In this document: piece by piece, positions 6,957 to 15,092 of the stretch
Position numbering within the stretch: the stretch's first letter is position 1
Layout of the letters: the number at the start of each line of letters is the position of its first letter
Assembly (NCBI GenBank): GCA_020635175.1
Contig: JACKAH010000020.1
Span: 1 to 30,073 of the forward strand
DNA from: Deltaproteobacteria bacterium
Lineage (GTDB): Bacteria > Bdellovibrionota_C > UBA2361 > J135
Length of the DNA stretch: 30,073 nucleotides
Reading direction: 5' to 3'
Position numbers and translations under genes: made by a program
Notes under the pieces: generated by a model
The model's database searches: none
What the model saw: only the letters and a program-made list of their open reading frames with translations
Told to the model about the DNA's origin: nothing

Positions 6957-7367
6957 TCAGACGAGCACGGGGACCTCGTCGACGACCGGATCCGCCAGCG
7001 CCTCGAACTGCGCGAGCAGCTCGTTGATCACGGGGTCGATCACGTCGCTCAGCTGCGTGAGCATCGCCTCGTTCTCGGCGGTGATGCGCGTGCGGGCGGC
7101 CTGGAGTCGCTGGCGCACGGCCCCGCGGCCCTCGACGTGCGGCAGCGCGAGCTGCGGCCTGTAGGCGCGGATGATGCTCTCGGCGCCCTCGGGGAGCCGC
7201 ACGAGCGTTCCGACCTGCTGCCAGTTGCCGTAGCCACCGCGCATGATCTTGATGCCGCCCGCGTACTCGAACGCAGAACCGACGAACTTGCCTGTGAGCG
7301 GCAGACGGCCGCCTGGATCTCTGAGAGCCCTCTGCAGGGCACTGAGGATCGTTTCCCTCTCGTTCAT
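6957..7367 (-). CDS. GC-rich orphan protein, function unknown
   Basis: A 136-residue protein I do not recognise. The start is ATG 7367 with a strong GGAGGAG just upstream. There is no signal peptide or membrane segment. The N-terminal half contains many glycines (GGIKIMRGGYGNWQQVGT), the second half is predicted helical (residues about 82-125, with RLQAARTRITAENEAML). The chain ends in an acidic-hydrophobic VVDEVPVLV. GC is extreme: a sampled line is 80 % (48/60), far above the neighbouring native genes. This makes it the most deviant gene in the window and strongly suggests foreign DNA. It has its own terminator, like the GC-rich aminopeptidase gene 2.2 kb away, on the same strand. Confidence 0.65.
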   Translation of the reverse strand: MNERETILSALQRALRDPGGRLPLTGKFVGSAFEYAGGIKIMRGGYGNWQQVGTLVRLPEGAESIIRAYRPQLALPHVEGRGAVRQRLQAARTRITAENEAMLTQLSDVIDPVINELLAQFEALADPVVDEVPVLV

Positions 7368-7684
7368 ATCTCCTCCCGGAGTTTAGGGGGGTTGTGGGCT
7401 GATCTTCACGTCCTCTCACATCAGACGTCAACCAAAAGACCTGCCCAGTTACCGAACTTAACCTACCATTGGCATAATGGCGCTCAAGTCGGAGATAAGA
7501 CTAAATAGTTAGTCCTTTTTCCGCTTGAACGAACTGTTTTAACTACTCAAATGTTATAATCTTAGAAATTAAGAATGGATAAAAGATCGGATACTTTTAT
7601 GATCTGCTCAGAGCAGTTTCCGATAATTACATTTCTTGACAGAATTAAGCAAGCTGCTATCGACTAGCTTTCATTAAAGATTTG
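7368..7684. other. Intergenic, GC-rich leader then AT-rich DNA
   Basis: 317 bases without a convincing gene. The part nearest the orphan gene (to about 7430) is its GC-rich leader. The rest is AT-rich and holds TATAAT at 7555-7560 (+), a 13-bp near-palindrome ctgctcagagcag at 7604-7616, and a TTGACA at 7636-7641 without a matching -10. A 30-codon open frame at 7575-7667 (+) lies after the TATAAT but has no ribosome site and no recognisable product. Confidence 0.35.
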
Positions 7685-8488
7685 TCAACATGTCCCTTTT
7701 CGAAGTGCATTTTTGCCGGCTTTACTCAAAACGGCCCTGATGAACTTTCCTGCTTTTATTAGACGGCGTTTGCCAATTCGTTTTCTTTTGCTCGCCTTAA
7801 GCGCTTTGCAAAGTCTTCGAATCTTTACAGTTTTATTAATGACTGTATTGCTTTGACACAGTGTGATTGAAGCAAGTGCTCCAGAATCCCTCAAAGACAT
7901 TACTAAACGGGCATTATTTTTCTCGCTCGAGTTCAAAAGGTTTATGGTTACAACGTCATTATCTTCCGACTCTGAAACTTCAGAGGTAAATGTCGGTTCG
8001 TTACTAGCATTAAAACCACTGATTGTTAGACCTGATTCAACATCTACAAAAACAAGTTCTTTGATTTGTGAGAGCTTCGTAAAGTTAAAAACAATATCTC
8101 CTCCACTTGACTCATCGTCTGGATTATCAATCAAGCCATCACTATCAGCATCAGTGCTATCTTCTGAGATGATTAAGAGGTTTCCTAAAGAAGTATTATT
8201 GTTTGCGCCGTTTCCTATCCCTGGACCTCCGTTAGATTGATTTGGAGTTCCAAGATCTAAGTCACCCCCCGACGGGTTTGAACTATCAAAAATTAGAGCG
8301 AGATCTGGGTGCGCAGAGTTCGCATTTAAAGTTGAGATTAAAGAGATCCCACTTGAGCTAAATTGATCAGAGACGACAGTGCCTGCTGCTAAACTATTAA
8401 AATTAATTGTGACTTCATTAGCGCACTCTTGTGCATTAGAAGTAATGGGGAACAAGAGGATCAGCGAGAGCAGGGCAGTAATTTTCAT
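7685..8488 (-). CDS. Exported protein with basic Cys/Lys C-terminal tail
   Basis: A 267-residue protein, start ATG 8488; the frame extends two codons to a TTG without support. Signal peptide: MKITALLSLILLFPITSNA-QE. The mature part has a beta-rich domain, with FNSLAAGT, DGLIDNPDDESSGGDIVFNF and FVDVESGL. The Asp-rich loop D-x-D-x-DG is calcium-loop-like and the whole resembles PEP-CTERM-type or other secreted beta-sandwich proteins. The last 50 residues change to a strongly basic helix rich in Lys and Arg, beginning C-K-A-L-K at Cys227 and ending in Cys. This tail motif recurs in two other exported proteins in the window. It has no transmembrane segment or LPXTG-like signal. Function unknown; likely surface or matrix. 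Gap 8489-8776 separates it from a divergent gene and shows no gene. Confidence 0.7.
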   Translation of the reverse strand: MKITALLSLILLFPITSNAQECANEVTINFNSLAAGTVVSDQFSSSGISLISTLNANSAHPDLALIFDSSNPSGGDLDLGTPNQSNGGPGIGNGANNNTSLGNLLIISEDSTDADSDGLIDNPDDESSGGDIVFNFTKLSQIKELVFVDVESGLTISGFNASNEPTFTSEVSESEDNDVVTINLLNSSEKNNARLVMSLRDSGALASITLCQSNTVINKTVKIRRLCKALKASKRKRIGKRRLIKAGKFIRAVLSKAGKNALRKGTC

Positions 8489-8776
8489 ATGCAATACCGT
8501 AAAAACTAAATATCAATTAGCTCGATTACTTGTATTAACCAACTACCCCAAATTGTACAGATAACCACCTGTTAGACCTGCAGAGTGCAGATCGATACAT
8601 AGATTTACACATCAGAAACGATTTGTAACTGTGTATTTGAACAGAGCTCGGAGATGCGATTCTTTGTAACCATTTATATTTATACAATAATTTGATGTTA
8701 CTTAAGACCTAATTATAGTAATAATAATAGAAGTAGGGGTACTTTGATTAATTGTTTGAATCGTTGGTCATAAAAC

Positions 8777-9961
8777 ATGAGCGAATTAAAAGAAGAAACA
8801 CCCCAAGAAATCCAAGATCCGTCTGAACCATTAGAGCCTGCAATCGATGAGATCGATACTCAACTAGGAATAGAACCACTAGAACTAGAGCAACCATTAG
8901 CAAATGTTTTTGCTGGTCCAGGTAACGCTGAATTTGATGCTGCAAGATACGCAGTTGAAACCCCAAGAGAATATCGACTTGCTGCCGGTGGTGAGCACAC
9001 ACCTGGTGCTAACGATGTCTTTGGATCTGGAATTCCTCCCATTCCACCTATAGGTAACATACCACCAGAGCTTCCACGCTATAGAAGAGAGCATGGAGCA
9101 GGCGGACGCCCAAGCCCAAGTGATGATGGGACTAGATTTGCTAGAATGCTTAGGAACATTTCTTCGGGACTTCAGCGAGGAGGACCAACAAAACCTAAAA
9201 TAGAAATGCCTGATTATCCAGTGACAGATCCGACTCATCCAAATGCAGTTAAGCTGGATAGAATCTTAGCCAAACTTGAACCACTACTGATTAAAGAAGA
9301 TGGAACGCTTCGTAGGAGATTTTCAGAGCTACGTGACTTTCGAGATGAGTTAGAAGCAGTTGCTGCTGAGTGTAAGAGTGCAGATTTAGACATGCTCAAT
9401 GGTGTAAGTCCGAAGTCGATGATGGATGGTTTAAGAATCTTAACAGCCGTACGAACAATAGTTCATGATATCGATACCACAAGTTATGGTGATATACTTG
9501 GAGAGAGCTATGTTCAAACTATTGCAGGCTTAGCCGAACATTCAAGACAGGTCCGATTAGCATTAGGTGTGACCCCATTAGAGCAGTTATCTCCTGAAGC
9601 ACGAGTTACTGCGCAGCACAAACCATTAGAGAGAAAGGTTTCAAACTCTGCAGAGACTTTATCTGCAGTTCTTGATTACTTTGATGGTAAGCGCAGTTAT
9701 AGAGGGCTGGATCTTGAAACTCTTAGAGGGTTCTGCTTGCCTTTAGATGATCTCTATAACGAAGTTCGAGGTGCTTTGCCTGGGGGTGCCGGATTTGAAG
9801 CTGCTGCTAAAGTTGAGTGTATGCTAGAAGGAGTTCAGGAACTGATAATTGGCACAAGAGAAAGGGAGCATAATCCATATGGTGGTGCTTTTGCTAGGTC
9901 TCCAATAGAGAGAATTGTTGAATATGCTGGACAAGTTCAATCTGCACTAAGTTCAAAATAG
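8777..9961 (+). CDS. Uncharacterised cytoplasmic protein with acidic N-terminus
   Basis: A 394-residue protein that I do not recognise. There is no signal peptide or membrane segment. Residues 1-45 are acidic and likely disordered (many Glu, Pro and Asp), followed by a glycine/proline-rich region to about 150. From about 155 to the end the chain is helical with mixed charges (for example LDRILAKLEPLL, RRRFSELRDFRDELEAV, VEYAGQVQSAL). The start codon ATG 8777 has no Shine-Dalgarno sequence. Composition is native. It lies between an exported protein and YceI with no operon link, so context gives no function. Confidence 0.65.
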   Translation: MSELKEETPQEIQDPSEPLEPAIDEIDTQLGIEPLELEQPLANVFAGPGNAEFDAARYAVETPREYRLAAGGEHTPGANDVFGSGIPPIPPIGNIPPELPRYRREHGAGGRPSPSDDGTRFARMLRNISSGLQRGGPTKPKIEMPDYPVTDPTHPNAVKLDRILAKLEPLLIKEDGTLRRRFSELRDFRDELEAVAAECKSADLDMLNGVSPKSMMDGLRILTAVRTIVHDIDTTSYGDILGESYVQTIAGLAEHSRQVRLALGVTPLEQLSPEARVTAQHKPLERKVSNSAETLSAVLDYFDGKRSYRGLDLETLRGFCLPLDDLYNEVRGALPGGAGFEAAAKVECMLEGVQELIIGTREREHNPYGGAFARSPIERIVEYAGQVQSALSSK

Positions 9962-10094
9962 TTTATTAGTATTGTGTTTGTATCTATTTACTTTGAATAT
10001 TTTCAAGTTTGAGATATCTAAGGGATTAGATTTTAGATTGGCTTTTTGATTAGGCCTTTCTTGCATCCTGTTTATATCTAATTTGGAGAGATAC

Positions 10095-10697
10095 ATGCAT
10101 AAGTTTTCAATGCTCTTGCTGAGCTCACTAACTATTGTGAGCGTTAGTTTCGCAGCGCCAGAGAAGTTTACAATTGATACCACAAGTAGTGTTTTAGAGT
10201 GGACTGGGAAAAAGGTCACAGGATCTCATACTGGGGTGCTCAAACTAAGTGATGGAAGCATCACTATGGAAAATGGCATGCCTGTAGCAGGTGAGTTCAC
10301 GCTTAACATGGGCACTATTAAAAACAAAGATTTAGCTGATACTAAAGATGCAGCTAAGCTTGAGAGACATCTAAAGTCAGATGATTTCTTTAATGTTCCT
10401 GAATATCCAGTTGGTAAATTTACCCTTAATAGTGCTGAAAAGACATCTGAGACTAATTACACCATTACCGGTGAGCTTGAGATTAAAGGGATCAAAAAAG
10501 CGATTACTTTCCCTGCAACAATCACACAGAAAGATGGTGTTTATACAGCAAATGCTGATGTAGTTATCAATCGTGCTGACTGGGGTATTAAGTATAACTC
10601 AGGATCCTTTTTCGACATTAAAAAGCTTGGCGATAAGCTTATTTATGATGAAATTGAGATCGGTTTAAATATCACAACTGAACCACACGCTGGTTAG
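10095..10697 (+). CDS. YceI-family periplasmic protein
   Basis: A 200-residue protein with a signal peptide (FSMLLLSSLTIVSVSFA-APE) and the YceI lipocalin-like fold. Family features: IDTTSSVLEWTGKKVTGSHTG at the mature N-terminus, LKSDDFFNVPEYP with the expected F-x-V-x-x-P, GELEIKGIKKAITFP, and NRADWGIKYNSG. YceI proteins are thought to bind isoprenoid-like or other amphipathic ligands in the periplasm. The start is ATG 10095, preceded by GGAG; a TTG 12 bases upstream overlaps this site and is not used. A hairpin follows at 10710-10734. Convergent with the arylsulfotransferase-like gene. Polyprenyl synthase lies further downstream but not adjacent. Confidence 0.92.
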   Translation: MHKFSMLLLSSLTIVSVSFAAPEKFTIDTTSSVLEWTGKKVTGSHTGVLKLSDGSITMENGMPVAGEFTLNMGTIKNKDLADTKDAAKLERHLKSDDFFNVPEYPVGKFTLNSAEKTSETNYTITGELEIKGIKKAITFPATITQKDGVYTANADVVINRADWGIKYNSGSFFDIKKLGDKLIYDEIEIGLNITTEPHAG

Positions 10698-10709
10698 TTG
10701 TGCTTCTTC

Positions 10710-10734
10710 GGTCTGGGCATAAAGGGCCCAGACC
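10710..10734. other. Hairpin between convergent genes
   Basis: Arms 10710-10718 and 10726-10734 (ggtctgggc/gcccagacc) pair perfectly over 9 bp with a 7-nt loop. It lies between the YceI stop and the end of the convergent arylsulfotransferase-like gene. No T-tract follows in either direction, so it may act as a bidirectional transcript end or RNA stabiliser but not a classical terminator. Confidence 0.5.
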
Positions 10735-10749
10735 AAATTACCTAAAAAA

Positions 10750-12015
10750 TTAGTATGAGAAATGGTGTAGTGCTGAAAAGTTACTACAGTATTGGTATGA
10801 GTATCGCTGAGCACGTGCGATTCTACTAGTTCCATTATATTGCCAGACGATCTCGTTATTAGGCGTTACTTCAAAGACACTGTATCCTTCGTCCTCTGAG
10901 ATCAAAGTGTTGCCGTTTGGTAGGCGTTGTACAGAGCCAGCACCTTCACTAAAGAATTCTTTGCCGTTTTCATAAATCCAAACAGGTTTTTTGCTAATTG
11001 GATTTAGCTCCATGATTTTTGAAGATCCGCTTTTTGTTTTCTTAAATGGATTTACATTATTGTTAAAGACAAGGATGTTTCCTGCACCAGCAAGTCCTTT
11101 TGGAATCATATGCGCTTCATGTCCACTTCTCAGTTTGTAATCGTCATCGCCACGATATTCCCAAACGGCCTGCTTTGTTTCCTTATCCAATATAAAAATT
11201 GTTGACCAATTTCGTGCGATAATTACTAAATTGCCTGGTTTAAAGCGTGCATCTCCAGAATCGTACCACTTGTTTTCAGGTAAAGGCTGCACAGTGTTTA
11301 GATGCGTCCAATCAAACGTCACACGTTTCGCTCCAGGCGGAGGAGTTAGTCCTGAAGGCTTACATGGCCCTGCTCCGCAACGGTTTGCATCAAATGTTTC
11401 GTAAAACTTCCATTCCCAAACGATTTCACCAGAAGGGCTGATCTCCTCAATTCCATCCGTTAGAATTCTTGCATCCAGGCGAACAGGGTCTGTGATGTTA
11501 GTTCTATATTCTGTTGGAACTCTTGCACGGGTAATCACAAGAGTGTTCCCGTTTTCTAGGCGTTGAATATCATGGTGTGGTCTCTGAGGGATCTTGTGCT
11601 CCCAGACAACTTCGCCACTCCATGAGTACTCTCTTACTTTGCTACGTAGATGCATCCATGGTTCATTTTGTAATCCCCACTTGCTTCCGTGAATTACCAA
11701 TAGATTGCAGTTAGGAAGTAATCTAGCGCGCTCAACATCAACATTCCATTTATGCTTTGTTTCACCTAGTTGATTTATAAGTTTGACCTCTGCAGATCCG
11801 TTTTCAGCAATGAGTGTTAAACCAGGAAACGATAAAGCTTGATTGTAGACAGAGATTCCGTTCTCAGGTTTTGTAATAAAGCTACTGTTTTTTTTAACAA
11901 GTGCATTTGCAACTGCTGGGCTTGTCTTTCTCTCGGTCCCACCAAGATACAAAAACCCAATACATAGCAGGATAATAAAAAGGAATTCAGATACAAGCCT
12001 GATCGGTGATTTCAT
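10750..12015 (-). CDS. Arylsulfotransferase (ASST)-like beta-propeller protein
   Basis: A 421-residue protein with an N-terminal signal/anchor segment (about 8-26) and repeated beta-propeller strands. Hallmarks of the arylsulfotransferase family: repeated G-E-x-V-W-E/W-x-Y blade motifs, HHDIQRLENGNTLV, FDWTHLNTVQPLP, HEAHMIPKG with NILVFNNN, and RLPNGNTLISEDEGYSVFEV. Arylsulfotransferases move sulfate from phenyl sulfates, with His residues at the centre of the propeller. The substrate here is unknown and the single His is not assigned. The start is ATG 12015 with no good ribosome site. It has no redox partner beside it. Confidence 0.82.
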   Translation of the reverse strand: MKSPIRLVSEFLFIILLCIGFLYLGGTERKTSPAVANALVKKNSSFITKPENGISVYNQALSFPGLTLIAENGSAEVKLINQLGETKHKWNVDVERARLLPNCNLLVIHGSKWGLQNEPWMHLRSKVREYSWSGEVVWEHKIPQRPHHDIQRLENGNTLVITRARVPTEYRTNITDPVRLDARILTDGIEEISPSGEIVWEWKFYETFDANRCGAGPCKPSGLTPPPGAKRVTFDWTHLNTVQPLPENKWYDSGDARFKPGNLVIIARNWSTIFILDKETKQAVWEYRGDDDYKLRSGHEAHMIPKGLAGAGNILVFNNNVNPFKKTKSGSSKIMELNPISKKPVWIYENGKEFFSEGAGSVQRLPNGNTLISEDEGYSVFEVTPNNEIVWQYNGTSRIARAQRYSYQYCSNFSALHHFSY

Positions 12016-12099
12016 TAGTTTCGAAATGAAGCTTTATTTTTATCATTATTACTATATTGTATATTCAACTAGATCAAACCGTAATTAGTATTAGTTCAA

Positions 12100-12750
12100 A
12101 TGACTTCGATAAAAGCAGTTTTATTCGATTACGATGACACGCTCGTTCAGACTCGAGCCTCTAAATATTTAGCTATTCAGGCCTTAGCCAGAGATTTTTA
12201 TAATTATGAACTTACAAGTGAGGTCATCTCTAAAGATTGGGGAAAATCCTTTGACCTTCTTTTTAAAAATTTGTTTGGAGAGATTGATTCAGATCATGAA
12301 CAGGTCGTTAGTAGATACAAATCTATTACAGATAATTTTCCAATGGAGTCTTATCCCGATGCCGTTGATACAGTAATGGCATTAATTGCTGATAAGCATG
12401 TGGGTGTCGTTACCTCGACTAGTCGTGCTTTGATTATGCCAGATCTTGAAAGATTAGGATTCCCTGTTTCAGATTTTTTGTTAATTCAAACATGCGAAGA
12501 TACCGATATTCACAAACCGAACCCTGAAGTTTTTAAGCCGGCATTGTTAACACTTGCAAATCACTCAATTGCTCCTGAAGAGATTCTTTATGTGGGAGAT
12601 TCGCATATCGACTTTCTTGCAGCTAATGGAGCAGGTTTGAAATTCGCTGGGATTCCAAGAGAAGAGAAAGCTTTTGAAAAGTTTAAAACTGAGAAAATAA
12701 CAGCCCTGGATTCGTTAAGCGCCTTGCTAGACTCTAACATTATTGGCTGA
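12100..12750 (+). CDS. HAD-superfamily phosphatase
   Basis: A 216-residue HAD hydrolase of the phosphoglycolate-phosphatase-like class. Motif I is DYDDT (Asp10 nucleophile, Asp12 acid/base), motif II is VVTSTS (Thr105/Ser106), motif III Lys139 in HKPNPEVF, motif IV GDSHIDFLAAN with Asp167 and Asp171. The helical cap lies between motif I and II. Such enzymes hydrolyse small phosphorylated metabolites; the substrate is not predicted. The start ATG 12100 has no ribosome site and a possible -10 (TAGTAT) eight bases upstream. It is convergent with the PafA-like gene, with a long hairpin between. Confidence 0.88.
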   Translation: MTSIKAVLFDYDDTLVQTRASKYLAIQALARDFYNYELTSEVISKDWGKSFDLLFKNLFGEIDSDHEQVVSRYKSITDNFPMESYPDAVDTVMALIADKHVGVVTSTSRALIMPDLERLGFPVSDFLLIQTCEDTDIHKPNPEVFKPALLTLANHSIAPEEILYVGDSHIDFLAANGAGLKFAGIPREEKAFEKFKTEKITALDSLSALLDSNIIG

Positions 12751-12855
12751 ATTGACTTGACATTTGCACTCTTATATCGTGTCGCATCATTCTCAAAAGG
12801 CTAGAGAAACTCTCTTACATTCTCAGATAGGGTAGTCGCTAAAACTCTAGGAACT

Positions 12856-12926
12856 CTTTCTAGAAGTACAATCACTTTATAACCAGTTTGTTTTTATGGT
12901 TGTAAAGTGATTGTGCTTCGAGAAAG
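12856..12926. repeat. 30-bp-stem inverted repeat between convergent genes
   Basis: Arms 12856-12885 and 12897-12926 pair over 30 bp with three mismatches, two of which are G-U on the plus-strand RNA, with an 11-nt loop. The stem is far longer than a terminator and has no strong T-tract. It may be a small non-autonomous element (MITE-like) or a bidirectional transcript-end structure. It lies 10 bp from the end of the PafA-like gene. Confidence 0.7.
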
Positions 12927-12935
12927 TTCTACCTA

Positions 12936-14525
12936 TTAGTTAGCGCTGATAAGTTCAGCTGAGATTAACTTACCATCCAGATTTGTCGGAAACTTTAGTT
13001 TGAGAATTGACGCAACTGTTGGAGCGAGATCCACTGTAGCTATTCTTTGTTGATAGATTCCTTTTTCAATATTATTGCCCATGAAAAAAGCAGGAACATG
13101 GCTATCGTAATCATATGGAGTTCCATGGCTCGTACCTGAGATTTGGCTAGGCAGGGCATTTCTCTCAAGTTCAATAAAATAATCAGGACTCCTTTCAGGA
13201 TGGTAACTGTTTTTAAACAGGTAATTCTCAGCCTCTAAGAGATCTTTCGTTGAGATCAATGCTTTAACAGATCTACAACTTTGAATCTCGGATTTTAAAA
13301 GGTCTTCTAACTTATCGAGCGGGATTTTGTTATGAGCGATAGTTTCGCTATTCAAATAGAGATTTGCCTTAAAGAGATCTTTAACATTTAGTAGTGCCTC
13401 AATCTTTTTGGCGGAGTTTTGAATACAAAGGACATCCTCTGTATCTCTTCTAAATGCATCAATCCCTCTATGGTGTTGGTATTCCGGAAAAGCCTGCACC
13501 CCATGATCTGATGAAACCACGACTAGGACATTTTTTAATCCTATCGTTTGGTCAATAAAATCTAAGAGCTCCCCAATTTGCAGGTCTACCTTTCTAAAAG
13601 CATCTAAAACTTCCGGACTGTTTGGTCCATACTTATGACCAACTAAATCTAATGCAGAGAGAGAAACTGAGAGGTAATCAAGGTTGCTATCTTGGCCTAA
13701 CTCTTCACCACGGATTAACGCTTTTGTAAACTGAATAGTGTATTGATCTAAAAATGGAGTTTGGTAGATCTCTTCGTAGAAACTCAGATCGGGAACTACA
13801 GATGCATCACCTAAACTGTGTGGAAAATTATCTGGAAAAAGCCCTCTATCTAAAATGGTTATCTCTGCCTTTTTTAGCATTAGAGGGTCTACTGGTAAGC
13901 TCTCCCAGGCCACTCCAAAAAATTGATTGATAGGTTTCGGTTTATGAAACTGCTCAAACCATTTAGGGCTTTTAAGTAGATTATAATACTTCGAAGTCGT
14001 AAAATTCCCGCTTTTCTTGTCATACCAAAATGCTGCATCCGCACTTTTTCCACCCATCATGATAGCAGCTCTGTCTTTGCCACTGACGGAGAAGACCTTA
14101 GAACTATGATTATCGTTTTTTATCCAATCAGGAAGTGCACTAACGAGCAGCTGTTTTGGTGAGCTCTTATAAATTGGATCATCAACACAGTAGATCTGCT
14201 TACCAGTGTTTCTATCATTCCACCAATTTTGAACTATACCAGAATGGCTCGGATACATTCCTGTAGAGAGCGCGGCATGTCCTGGACAGGTTGAAGTGTC
14301 TGCATGCTCGTGAAATGTGTTCGGAAAGTAAGCCCCGTTATCTTTTAGCTTTTTAAAACCACCTTCAATGAATGAATCAAATCTTTCAATATAGTTTGCT
14401 GCAAGCTGGTCAACAACGACGTAGAGCACTAGTTTTGTTTTATGCTTATTTGCTGGTAGCAAAAACGATCTTGCAAGTATTGTTGTAATCAAGATTACTG
14501 CAAGTAGAGTTATCTTTCTTTTCAA
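12936..14525 (-). CDS. PafA-like alkaline phosphatase
   Basis: A 529-residue exported phosphomonoesterase with an N-terminal hydrophobic signal or anchor. Family residues: Asp39 in YVVVDQ (metal), Thr79 nucleophile in DTSTCPGHAALSTG, Asn100 in IVQNWW, Lys150 and Arg152 in SGKDRAAI (the Lys-Arg pair marking PafA/SPAP phosphatases rather than diesterases), SLSALDLVGHKYGP, VSSDHG, and DSHVPAFFMG. This should release phosphate from organic phosphate monoesters in the periplasm. It starts with TTG at 14525 after a GAGG seven bases upstream. No phosphate-regulated operator was seen. Confidence 0.9.
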   Translation of the reverse strand: MKRKITLLAVILITTILARSFLLPANKHKTKLVLYVVVDQLAANYIERFDSFIEGGFKKLKDNGAYFPNTFHEHADTSTCPGHAALSTGMYPSHSGIVQNWWNDRNTGKQIYCVDDPIYKSSPKQLLVSALPDWIKNDNHSSKVFSVSGKDRAAIMMGGKSADAAFWYDKKSGNFTTSKYYNLLKSPKWFEQFHKPKPINQFFGVAWESLPVDPLMLKKAEITILDRGLFPDNFPHSLGDASVVPDLSFYEEIYQTPFLDQYTIQFTKALIRGEELGQDSNLDYLSVSLSALDLVGHKYGPNSPEVLDAFRKVDLQIGELLDFIDQTIGLKNVLVVVSSDHGVQAFPEYQHHRGIDAFRRDTEDVLCIQNSAKKIEALLNVKDLFKANLYLNSETIAHNKIPLDKLEDLLKSEIQSCRSVKALISTKDLLEAENYLFKNSYHPERSPDYFIELERNALPSQISGTSHGTPYDYDSHVPAFFMGNNIEKGIYQQRIATVDLAPTVASILKLKFPTNLDGKLISAELISAN

Positions 14526-14633
14526 AATTTACCTCGGAATAAGTTCAGCAAATTATCTAATGTTTGCTCAACAGAATTATATACAAGCATTGAAATGTTA
14601 GGAACGTTTGAGATTTTATGCTAAGAAAGATGC

Positions 14634-14969
14634 ATGGATCAAATTAATTGGAATGATTTTGAAAAAGTTGAGCTTCGCGTTGGTACTATCCAAGAAGTAG
14701 AGGATTTTCCAGAAGCTCGTAAACCAGCATATAAGCTTTGGGTTGATTTTGGTGAACTTGGAGTCAAAAAATCAAGTGCGCAGATTACTAAGCTTTATTC
14801 AAAGGACGAGCTGATTGGAAGACAGGTCGTGGCAGTTGTTAATTTTCCGCCCAGACAGGTTGCAAACTTTATGTCTGAAGTTTTGGTAACAGGCTTTGTG
14901 CTTGAAGATGGTGAAGTTGTACTAACTGCTCCGGAGCGGGCTGTTCCAAACGGAACTAAGCTTGCTTGA
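14634..14969 (+). CDS. csaA: CsaA-type tRNA-binding protein
   Basis: A 111-residue protein, the usual length for CsaA, a stand-alone OB-fold tRNA-binding domain of the EMAP II/MetRS-C type. The typical strands are visible: DFEKVELRVGTIQEVEDFPEARKPAYKLWVDFG, then QITKLYSKDELIGRQVVAVVNFPPRQV, then VLVTGFVLEDGEVVL and AVPNGTKLA. Function: tRNA binding or a chaperone-like role in protein export is proposed for this family. The start ATG 14634 lies 11 bases after a TATGCT -10-like box and has no Shine-Dalgarno. It is monocistronic. Confidence 0.9.
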   Translation: MDQINWNDFEKVELRVGTIQEVEDFPEARKPAYKLWVDFGELGVKKSSAQITKLYSKDELIGRQVVAVVNFPPRQVANFMSEVLVTGFVLEDGEVVLTAPERAVPNGTKLA

Positions 14970-15092
14970 TTTATTTGTAATTTCAGTGCCTTAAGGTGTT
15001 AAATCTATTGATTCTAATTGCCTTACCAATGAGACAAAGAACTTCAAGTATGTTATTTTTCTAGCTGAAAAAAGTTTTATCTAAATAATTTC

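Noticed and set aside
4715..7430. Integron-type attC cassette sites around the GC-rich genes
   Set aside because: No pair of GTTRRRY/RYYYAAC cores or an integrase gene was found; the hairpins look like terminators.
6886..7431. A 181-codon minus-strand frame in another phase over the GC-rich orphan
   Set aside because: The sequence is low-complexity Arg/Ala and lacks a ribosome site; the 136-codon frame has GGAGGAG and ends just before a terminator.
7636..7641. TTGACA as a plus-strand promoter
   Set aside because: The hexamer 17 bases downstream (atcgac) is not a -10 box and no plus-strand gene follows.
9953..10219. An 88-codon minus-strand frame between two plus-strand genes
   Set aside because: It lies antisense to the YceI signal peptide region and has no recognisable content.
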